The notes under the pieces were generated by a model that ran no database searches, was not told the origin of the DNA, and saw nothing but the letters and a program-made list of their open reading frames with translations. 64,000 nt of DNA from the NCBI GenBank assembly GCA_026874595.1, contig CM049308.1, forward strand, positions 16,676,001 to 16,740,000, given 5' to 3'. The stretch is from Sipunculus nudus (taxonomy: Eukaryota; Annelida; Sipuncula; Golfingiida; Sipunculidae). Both the position numbers and the translations under genes were made by a program. Below, piece after piece: positions 43,201 through 55,200 of this stretch (position 1 is the stretch's first letter; every line of letters starts with the position of its first letter).

Positions 43201-46200
43201 TTATTTAAAGAGTCCAAAATACTGGAGAGTCACAATGGATTTTCATTCAATGGGGAGGTGATCTGTCTCACATTTTCACTAAATTCTTTTTATCATATTT
43301 TATATCATTACTGTACCATCATGTAATTACATAATGTATCTTTTTAGGATTATTTGATTAGAGAGATATGCAAGGTCTTGGCAGCATTTTTTCAATTGCC
43401 TGGTTTGATTTAGAAAGTGGTCAATGACTTCTACAAGGGTCAAATTTGATCCTCTCTATCCTACAGCAAGATATTTCTGCCTCATTGCAGAGGCTTGGAT
43501 GCACAGAGTTAAGAGTCATCAAGAGATTTTGAATGTCACAGATGCTCACCCCCATATTCCTGATAGCTGTGCATACAATTTACAAAGTAACTATGGGCAC
43601 TAACCATAACTGACTGTCAAGTTATTTATGATGCTGATTTGCCAAGTTGATTTCTACACCTGTAACATCATTATGTAACTTAAATTATTGTGTCAGATTC
43701 TAAATCTACTGCTGCCATGACATAAATCATAAGGGTAATGGTTTATCTTACAGAAAAAAAATGGTTAGATTGCAAGCTCAACAAAAGTCAAGGCTCAAAA
43801 TATCACAACTGCTTTTTTTTAAAGAATGCAGGGAATACCTAGATTGTTGTTCACAAATTCATCATCATCATAATCATCATTATCATCATCATTATCATCA
43901 GAAAAGTACTGCTCTTCTTCTTCCATTCTAGCAGGAACTGTGAAACTTTTGACTTGCTTCTTTGTCTGTAGCACCCTCTTTTGTACTTTCACTTTCGCTG
44001 GAGCCTCTGTTTGTAAATAATCATCAAATCCTTGGTTCAGTTCAGCCAACTCTTCTTCTGTTGGTTGTACTTCTTCTAATAAATCACTGTAACTTGCTTT
44101 GGTCTTTGATTTTTTCTGTATTGATGGCAGCTGATCTTTGGCAGGTGATGCTTTTTTTGCTTTTTTTAATTTTGGCTGTGGTGGTGGTGGTATATTGACA
44201 TTAGACAAGGACTGTGGTAAGATATCTAAAAATAAACCACAGAGCACTGATTAAGTGGTAAGATATCTTAAATAAACCACCTAGCACTGATTAAGTGGCA
44301 AGATATCTAAAAATAAACCACATGCAGAGCACTGATAAAGTGGTAAGATATCTAAAAACAAGTGACCTATGGGTCATGATGCTCAGCACACTTGAACTGT
44401 CTGTAATGTTAAAATTTTAAAGTGCTAAAAACACATCCCAGTGTCACGTGTGCGCAATGGCCATGTGATCAGAGTGGAGCATATCTCCAGAAAATGTGAG
44501 TACCGTATTGTCTACTTGAATTCGTACAGGAAAAAATAATTATTTTTCTCAGTGTGTGAATTATTATATGTAAAATATGAAAAATTAGAATACTGCAGGA
44601 GAGAAGATCGTTTGACACCTGAGAACCGGTAATGGGCGATAATAGATGATGTACGGCAAATCCCATGTTAATTAATATTTAACACTTGTTCGGGAATATA
44701 TGTGAGCGCTGCTGGTGACGAAAAAGATATCCAATATATCCCGTAACTGGCATTTTATAAACCAGTGTTTTATATATATATTATACAGGGTTTTAGCTGC
44801 GCCGGTCAGGGGGTTACCGGGACGGCCTGTACTGCCGGCCGGAACAAACTAAACATTCGTAACCAACAGACCGGCACAATTGCACAAAAGATCGTCAAAA
44901 ATCCAGCTACTGTCAATAGAACTTCAGTAATTTATTACCGAAAACTGTTAAATTTGTACCTCATTAGTATGTTAACACATTTATTTGATCACGGCTGTGG
45001 TGCAAACAAAATTGACAGGAGTCACTGATCACCTTAATATTACACATCAAATAAATTATTGGTTAACAAACAAGCAATGAAGTGTTTCACAGTTTGGACA
45101 TGAAAGGAAAACATCATTAGCCAGGGGTCTCTCACGGCCTACAGTGGTGCGTAGCATAATAAGCGGTAAGAAAATGGGCTATTGTTTTGTAATACTTCAT
45201 GGCTACATTTAATTCTTTTACGAACATTATTGGTATGGATTGCAGAATACGCTCTAAAAATGGTAATGGTGACTTTCTTAGGGCGTTAATGAAATTTATT
45301 CAGGGTGCCACCTGGCGGCAAGTGAACTTATTACAGCCGTGAATATGTAATCTCACTAGATTGATTTATATTTTTCAATAAATTAAATGTTTATTTTACC
45401 CGTTTGGTAATTTCAGTGGAAAGAAATTAATGAAAAAAATATATGTTTATCATATTTTTAAACTGGGACGGAGGAATAACATAAAGGGGGGGAAAAACTG
45501 ATAGGTTTGAACTAGTGGCACATAATTCACATTATACGTGTTCTTGCGCCTCTAACCAAATGGCCACAGCAGCCAACGAATTACGCGGAAGTTTTTATTT
45601 GGGAGATATAATTATAAGATTTATACAGCGGGGAAAAAAATAAATTATTTTACGGACATTACCGGGATTTATCAAATAAAAACTCTTGAAGACAGCGGTA
45701 TATCGATCCTTTGAAGCTGCAGTTCAAAGCACTCTAACGATCTCCATTTAACCTTTGATGTCTTGTAGCACCAGGTCATGCTTGTGATCAGTGGTTCGTG
45801 CAAGGTTTGTCCCAAGTGGATTACTAGTATATGATCATCAGCTAATGTGATTTATGTCCCACTTACAAATCCTTCTTATTCTATTATTAAGTAAATAAAA
45901 TATTATCGATTAAAACACATTTTTTACCTCGAGTTCTATTGATCAAATCACATTCATGCTGTAACAAGTCTGAAGCAAAGATGGCCCATCGGTATCAGTT
46001 AAGCAACAGTTTTTCCTATTTACATACATGAAGTTGCAAATCTTATAAAATTGTTCCGATAAATTATCATGTTACTGCCATGCACTAAGACATAAAGATG
46101 TGTTGTTATCAGGTGAACAGCTTAGACCTTTGATTCATCTCCGCAAAAGCCGTTTTAATCATAGCTACAATTACTGTTCATACGGACCGCCGGTGGTCAC

Positions 46201-49200
46201 CGGCAATAGCTAATATCGGCACAGTATGTTGGTGTACGAATTCATATATGTAATATAGAAAAATATGATTCAGGAAATTTATAGTGTGCGAATTAATGAA
46301 GGATACGAACTGATGTAGACATTACGGTAGCTTCTTTTTTAATATATACTGATTTGTTTTGTAACACATGTCTAATTCCTTTTTTTTGGAGTGTATGTAT
46401 GCAAGAGTTCAGCCATTTGATTTGCCAGTTAAAAGAACCTTGAAAATCACTTTTTTTTATAGGTATGCCACTGATTTTCTTCATTTTTTGCATAGTAACA
46501 ATGTTATATGTGCAGTTGATGCACAATGTTTTAGTTTCATACAAAAATGTGCTTAAATTACAAAATATAGGCCACAGTGATCTACTTTTTGGAATGCAAG
46601 GAGGTTTATCAATGCCCTACCTTATATTAAGTAAGAAGTTTCTAGGTCAAAATAAAATATAAGATTAAGTAAATTTGATAAAATAAAATCATCTTTTCAA
46701 ATAAAGTATATATACAATGAATGAGGAACAAAAAATATCATCGTGCTAATTACTATAATTTATTACTGGAATTAAAAGTCAATTTCAAACCTGGTGAAGG
46801 TTACTCTACTAAAGTAAGAAATTACTTATCTTATGGATATCCACACTTTCACAGCAATAAACCATTTGGTGGACACAATTAAATATGCACTTTAATATTT
46901 ATAACCCTGGTGGTACAATACAAAATCTAAAATGTAGCATAGCCAATAATAACAATAAATAAATTACAAAAAATTATAACATTCATCTAGTTAATGCACC
47001 ATCTGGGGAAGGGGAGGGGGGTGCAGGGCAGAAGGGCCAAGCTGAGCCAAGGCAAGCTGCCTGGGGTAGGTTATATAACACAAGTGAAGGCTGTACTACT
47101 AGGTGGACCAGATGAAAACAACACTTGACATGGTGTATGAAAACTTGAATAAAGGCTACACTTTTCAATCAATTCCTTTGAAATTTCAGATTTTAAAAGA
47201 TTAAATCCTTATGTATATATGCTGTGAAAATTAAATTAACAGTGCTTACAGGGAAAAAACGTGCCATTGCCAAAGTTGGACAAAATTTAGGGATTGATTT
47301 TTTATTTTTGCTGATAACTTGAAAAATTTGCAAAATCCAGATCTAATTTTGGATAAACAATTGAATCTTGATTAATTAAAGTTATATTCCTGAAAATAAA
47401 AAGTATCCAACTTCAGCAATTCTCATGTTAAGTGGGTAAATATATTTCTGAATTTTTTAAAAATGCATAATATTTGGGCCGATAACTTCAAAACAATATG
47501 CAATACTGACCTAATTTTTGGTATGTTCATAGAAAATTTGTGGAAGAATATGAATACTAAACATGATCAATAACAGATCAGTGGTTTTGAAATTAGGCAG
47601 CCTTGAAGTGTAACAATGGCATTTTTAATGGAAAACGGAGGTTTTTCCTTAATATCTCGAAGGAACGAAGTCCTAGTGACCGAATTTTCAGTATGGTAGG
47701 GGATTTTAGGGACATCTTACAGTATGCAAAATTTTGGATTCGTAGGTCCAACGTTTTTAAAATGTGTCCTGTTAATGGACAGGTGACGGACAAAGGACCA
47801 CAACTATAGCTCAGATGACTTATAGTCAGCTGAGCTAAAAAAGGCAGCTAAAATTATGTAGAATCTTTTTGTCAACAGTAAAGGCAAAATACAGGATATC
47901 TTTCTCCTTTTTATTAAAGAGAGACACATATGTACAATTGCTATTACTAGTGCATGTGAAAAGCACAAAGGTTTGACATTTTCAATTATAATTTTACAAA
48001 TTCATGAAGGAATAAATGCAAGAACATAAAACAGTAATTTAACCATGGAGATGATGCCTATCAAAATCCTCGAGTAAAAGATATAGCAATTCCATGGAAC
48101 AATGATTTAAACATGTAGCCTGCACACACACAGATCAATACATACAAAACTTACTCTTTTGAGGTGCCTCTGTGAGAGGAGGTGGGGGTGGAGGCTGAGG
48201 TACACTTGATTTCCCTTTACTTCTGCAACACAAATGTTTCACAATGTATAAAATATGTATATATATCTCAGCAATGCCACAATAAATACTCATCAGGGAA
48301 AGTTAACCTATAATATTTCAATTTTTGAAGTATTGGAGCTTTTGAATGAAACATCACTAAAATTACACCTATCAACACAAATCAAATCCATGATGCCAGT
48401 CTTCAGGATGTACATGAGGAATATTATTTATATTTGATGAATCAAAACAAAATAATTGTTGAACAGTCTTGATCACTGAGAATAATCTGTCTTTCCAGGG
48501 AACTAAAAATTAATGTTTTGCCCCAAAGCTCACAGAATATAGGTCACCTTGACCTATTTTCAGGTTTCCAAAGCAAGGTTGGTAAAATCACAGGTAAAAA
48601 CTGGAAAACCCTGGGTGTTTAATAGGCTTGATACCAATGTTTAGCTACAGCATGATATTAACATTTTAAATTTTGGCATTATACACATTTCTTACTGTCA
48701 TCAGATTAGACAAAAAAACTTGAAAATCACTGACATGACTAACAAAAGATAAATAAAGAGTTTATAAATATACATTATTGCCCCATGTGTGTTTGTGGGT
48801 GAGTTTGTTCACAATGTAACCCATGCAATCATGGAAGGAATCTCATGAAATTGTCAGGGCAGATTTTGGTGTGGATCTGACTCATGATCTGGATTCAGGA
48901 ACGTCATCAAGGAATATTCACAAATGTACAGTCACTTATGCACCAATGAACCTTGGCATATGGGCCCAAGTAAATGAATAAACCACATGGCAGAGGCATG
49001 CATTCCTCAGAATGCAGATTTCTAGTGTAAAGATGTCTCATTTAAGGAGTTATAATATTAGTTGTAACTATTGAATTTTGTGAAATAATATTTGTCAGCT
49101 ATTTTATGTCAGTTTATTGCTGGTAAAAACTGTTAACAAGTGACCCATAATTCATGCACATTAGCCCAAGATCATCAAGACCCATAAGCACACCAAATTT

Positions 49201-52200
49201 GATGAAAATCCATTCAGCAGTTACTGAGGAATCCGGCAATTTGTGTATATTTTGCATTATTTCTGGGGCGCTCAAACATGGCTTGTAACTCAGAGAATAT
49301 AAGTCACAGTGACCTTATTTCAGGTTTTTGTGGAGAACTTTTGAGGAACTCTCAGGATGTCAAGTTAGAAAATTTCAGATACAGTGGTTCTGATTTGTGT
49401 CCTGTTAACAGACAACCACATCTTAAAAGGTCTCAATAATAGAGAAAAAATGCTTAAAAATTAAAAAAAAAAAATGATGAAACAGTCCATGATCAAAATG
49501 CATACAAAAATCATGGTGTTAAATGCATTATATGCATTAGTTGTTCAGATACTGGAGCTTTTGTATCAAACTTTTAATTATTCTGGGGGAAATTCTGAGC
49601 CCCATAGCTTGAAGATTATGGGTAACAGAGACCTAATTTCAGGTTTCAATTGGAGACTTTTCGTGTACCTCCCTGGATGTCAAGTTAGTAGATTCTAGGT
49701 CCAACAGTTATGATTTGTGCCCTGCTTTGGTATCAAATTTTCAATTATTCTTGGGGGTATTTATAAACCCCATAGCTCAGAGAATATTGGTAACAGAGAC
49801 CTAATTTCAAGTTTCAAACAACCATTTTAACTGATCTCCCTGGATGTCAAGTAAGAAGTTTCTAAGTCCAGTGGTAACGATTGTGACCTGTTAACAGATG
49901 ACCACCTCAAAAATGGAGAAAACAATAAATAAACATTCAAAAAAATCGAGGTCGAGCCACCAAGTCTGCAGAAACTACTGAAACACTCCATGATCAATAG
50001 GCATACAAAGAATCATTGTGATCAATGCATTAGTTGTTCAGATACTTGAGCATTTGTATCAAATTTTGAATTATTCTAGGGGGTACTTTTGATCTAAATA
50101 GCTTGGAGGATATGTGTAACAGAGACCTAATTTCAGGTTTCCAAAAAGACTTTTCATAAACCTCCCAGGATGTCAAGTAAGAAGATTCTAGGTCCAGGGA
50201 TTATGATTTGTGCCCTGTAAACGGACGACTGCATCTTTAAAGGTCTCAAAAATGAAGAAAAAATGTATAAATGTTTTAAAAAAATCCAGGTGGCACCACC
50301 TGTCTGCAGAAACTGATGAAACACTCAATGCTGAACATGCATACAAAAAAAATCATGGTGATCAAGGCATTAGTGGTTTAGATACTTGAGCTTTTGTATC
50401 TAATTTTTCATTATTCTGGTTGGTACTCTTGGGCTCAATAGCTCGGAGGATATGGGTAACAGACCTAATTTCAGGTTTGGAAGGAGACTTTTTATAGGCC
50501 TCCCAGGATGTCAAGTAAGAAAGCACTAGGTCCAGTGATTATAATTTGTGCCCTGTTAACAGATGCCAACATCTTTAAAGGTCTCAAAAATAGAGAAAAA
50601 AATGTGTAAAAATTTTTAAAAAATCCAGATGGCACCACCTGTCTGCAGAAACTGATGAAACACTCATGATGAACATGCATGCAAAAATCATGGTGATCAA
50701 TGCATTAGTTGTTGAGATACTTGAGCTTTTGTATCAATTTATTAATTATTCTGGGGGGGGGGGTATTTCTGAGCCCAATAGCTCAGAGGATATGGGTAAC
50801 AGAGACCTAATTTCAAGTTTCCAAGAAGATTTTTCATGGACCTACCTGGTTGTCAAGTAAGAAGATTCTAGATCCAGTGATTAAGATTTGTGACCTGTTA
50901 AGGGATGGACAGACAGCTAGACGGCATGAAAGACAGACAGATGGACGACAGATAAAGGGTGATCCCTATAGCTCAGATGATTTACAGTCAGCTGAGCTAA
51001 AAACCTAGTCATTGAAATTATCTTGGGGGAAACAAGGTTTCTATAATTCTGTAATCCAAACCCTGTTCCAAAGAGATATCCTCAGAAACTTAGTGAATGT
51101 TGAGTTTCTTGGTCGATTGGTTATTATTTGTGTCCTCCCTCAGTATTACTGAAAGTCACCAGAGCTAAAAATCATTAAAGTCTGTACTTTAGAAAGCCTT
51201 TATATCTTGTACAGATATGGCACACACTATTGGTCGTATGATCTCTTGAATAAATATTCTACGAGGTCTCCCCTTTCAGTCTTCAGCAAAAATTTGCACT
51301 TTATTTTAAAGGTCTTTTCAAAGTTTTTCAAGGACATGCATTTGGATTTTATAGATTTTTATTTTACAAAGCCTGGTGCAGACACAGACCAGATGCCCTT
51401 CCATTTCAAACACAAGGGAGTCGCCTTTAACATGCTTTATTGCATAAAGCTGGCGTTCTGAGGAGTGAGTCTCCCTCGGGCCCGAAACCACAAGAAATCG
51501 TCACAAGTGATGAAAAAGCGCCGCTGGACCGCTCACGGGTCCCGCGCCCCAAACCCCTCGACCTTCACCTTCCCAAACTCGCATTAAAACAAAAGAGGAG
51601 CGGTCCCAAAACCAATTACGCGGGACCATTCTCACTATGAAGTCGCGCTATACGAAACACCCTCCGGGGGCCAGAGATGGACGGATTATGACTCGGCTTC
51701 CAATAGCAGACAACATCTTTGGACTGACCGTTTGTATTCTCCGTTCTTGGTACTGACCTTGACGTTCCTGATGATGCCGTCCTGCCCTGGATAGACCTCG
51801 AGAAGTCTGCCCATGTCCCACCTGCCTCGTGGCGCTGCTGAGTCTACGAGCAAGACAACATCTCCGGGTTTCAACTGTCGCCCCTTTGTTTTCCATTTGA
51901 CTCGTCTGGTCAATGTCGGTAGATATTCTGATATGAAACGTTGCAATATCCGTTTGACCATGGCTTGTACGAATTCGAATCGCTTGTGTAAGTTCTTTGT
52001 TTCCTCAAATGGGCCTTGTGGTATGTCAACAGTAGCTCGTCCCAACAGAAAATGGTTTGGTGTTAGTGGCTGTAAGTCGTTTGGATCATTCGGAGAATAA
52101 CCTATGGATCTTGAATTTAACAAAGCCTTAACCTCTGCGAAAACTGTAGACATCTCGTTCCATGTCAGCCTTTGGTCTCCTATTACTTTCATTGCACGTT

Positions 52201-55200
52201 TTACCTGCTTTATGAGGCTTTCGTAGAATCCCCCCTGATTCGGACTAAGTGGTGTGATAAACTTCCACGTCACCGAATGTAGCATCGCAAATTCCTTGAG
52301 TTCTTGACGCCCTGCTTGCACGAGTTTTTTAAGTTCCTTTTCTGTTCCGACGAATGACGTCCCATTGTCACTAATAATTGTAGTCGGCCATCCGTGCGTG
52401 CTAACAAAACGCCTGAGAGCCTGGAGGAAGGCCTGTGTTGATAAGTCGTCGACAATCTCCAAATGAACCGCGCGGACGGTTCCACACGTGAAAATTGCTC
52501 CCCAAGCCTTTCTGGATTGGGTCCTTCCGAACTTTAGGTTGAATGGCCCAAATAAGTCAACGCCTGTTGTTGTAAAGGGTGGTGATTGCACCCTCATTCT
52601 CTCTGGGGGAAGATCCGCCATGAGTGTAGTGTGTGGCGGTTGCCTTAACTTCCGACAAACAATACATTTCCTGACAATTAATTTTGCTAAATTCCGCCCT
52701 CGCGTTATCCAGTACCTCCGTCTTGCTTCACATAATGTCCTTTCTGCTCCTGGATGGATCGCCTTTGAATGGGCATCAGCCATGACCAACTTCGCTATAT
52801 GGCTTGAGCCTGGTAACAGAACTGGATGCACTTGGTCATACGACAAATTTGAACGTTTAAGCCTGCCTCCTACTCTTACAATCCCTTCCTTTTCAAATGG
52901 GGAAAGGTCACTGTATTGTTGCCTCCAGTCACCCAAGTCCTCTTGGGCTTTCAAGATCCAGTGTCTCTCTGATGTCTCAATTTCGCGCGGTGATAATGTG
53001 TCCCTCCGCTTATCCTTATTTCTGGCATTGTGCAGAAACCTGTAACACCAGGCTGTGACTCGAAGCATCTTATGCCAATCAGAAAAATCTCTGCACTCAA
53101 TGAAAGATGTGGCCTTTGTTACACCGCAGACCAGTTTCTTGGGTTGTTTTCTCTCTGGATCTTCCAGGGGAGTGCCATCCTGAGCTGGCTGTTCTGGCCA
53201 ATCCCTTTCTGATCTCACAAGAAATTCTGGTCCCTTAAACCAACGTCCCTTCAAATCTGTCACTTTGAGACCTCGACTCAGATCATCAGCAGGGTTTTTG
53301 TCTGTGGGTATGAACCTCCAGTGTGGGGGATCCCATGTCGCTTGAATCTCCGCCACCCGGACACCCACAAACTGCTTTAAATTATGGGACTCTGATTTGA
53401 TCCAATGAAGCACGATTCTGGAATCTGTCCAAATTGTCGTGGTTAAACCCGTTCGTAGCTCCTCATGAATGGTTTTAGCCAATCTGGATCCGATCAATGC
53501 TGCTGCCAATTCCAATCTTGGGATTGTTGTTTGACGTAATGGTGCCACTCTAGCTTTGGCAGCAATCAGCTGGATATACGGTGTGGTAGAACCAAGCGAC
53601 TTTGTCCGAATATATGCGATAGCGCCATACGCCACCGAACTGGCATCCGTAAATACATGCAATTCTGCTTTCTGTCCTATTGCCTCTGGTTTCACGCATC
53701 TTGGAATCTCTAGTCCTTCAAGACTCTTCAGTTCCTCAAATAGCCTACCCCATAAGTCTTGATAATCTTCCGGGAGTGGGTCATCCCATTCCATGCCCAA
53801 CTTCCAAGTGTTCTGCATCGCAATTCTGGTTTTGATAGTCACTGCAGCAGCAAGACCAAGCGGATCATATATCATTGACAGTCTCGATAATACTATCCTC
53901 TTGGTCAGTATACCTGGTTTCATTTCCTTTACCTGAAAGTGAAGCATATCTGTTGTCGGTTTCCAACAGACGCCGAGAGTTTTGACACTGTCCTGACCAT
54001 CAAGACTTACATCTTGTGTGCAACCGTTATCAAGATCCTGCACTGCCTGAAGTTCGTGTTTCTTCCTTATATCAGAAGAACAAATCCACTCTTTGATCTG
54101 GAAGCTAGCACTGCAGAGGATCACTTCCATGGCTGCTTTTAGTCTATCTGCTTCCTGAAACGTAGCACATGAGTGAATGATGTCGTCAACATACCGATCA
54201 TGTTTAAGAAGCACAGCTGCTTCTGGAAATCTGGACCGAAACTCTTCGGCTACCTTGAGCACCACAAAACTGGCCATAGATGGTGACGGTTTATCACCGA
54301 AAGTGACTCTTGTCAAACGATAGACCTTCGGTTCTTTTGAGACATCCATGTCTCGCCAAAGAAAGCGGTGGACATGTGTATCTTCCTCCATTAGACACAC
54401 CTGAAGAAACATCTTGGATATATCTCCTATGAAGGCCACCGGTTCTTCTCTGAAGTGAAGAAGCACGCCAAAAAGGTCCCCAATCAGGCATGGTCCCTTG
54501 TACAGAAGCGAATTCAATGATACCCCTTTGTAGGTGCACGCTGGGTCAAACACAATCCTCAAAGGAGTGCTTGGTTTATCTGGTCTGTAAACCCCACGGT
54601 GAGGAAGGTAGAACACTGGTTTTCCGCCTCTGTCTATTTCAGCTGGGGTAAGCTGAACTGCCCATCCCTGCTCTATAAACTGGTCCATAGCCTTGCAATA
54701 CAACTCGGCCATCTCAGGTTTGTTCAACAGTTTCCTTTCCAAGGAAGAAAGCCTACTCTCTGCCAATTTATAGTTATCTGGAAGCTGTTTAGGGTCCCCT
54801 TTCCATGGTAGACCTATGACGTACCTGCCGCCGTCCTTACGACATGTTGTCTCGAAAATATCTTGGGCTCTCTGGTCTTCAAGCAACATCACTTTTACAG
54901 GACAGGAACAACCTGGTGTACGAATCCCTAGAGTCTCCATGTCATATAATGTCTCCATGTTGACCTTCTGGACAAAGTTGATTGAAACATCAGGCGTACG
55001 ACTATTACTTGGTCCTATCACAAACCATCCTAGCTTGGTTTTCTTTCCGACCGGTTCAAAGTAGGCGCCCTTACGAATTTCCTCCTCAACATGAAGATGA
55101 CTGTACTGAACTCCTAGGATCAGATCTATAGGTCCTGCCTTATGTGAGAATTGTACACCACTCAGGTGCTGGAATGACGACAGCCAATGCCTGTCCAGAG

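Noticed and set aside
42802-43217. Two minus-strand frames of 98 and 76 codons as exons or a small gene
   Set aside because: No consistent splice borders or recognisable pattern, and the gene's phases already join exon 3 to exon 4 without them.
43962-44198. Leucine-rich plus-strand frame, membrane-like
   Set aside because: It is the antisense of exon 3; the hydrophobic look comes from reversed GAT/AAG codons.
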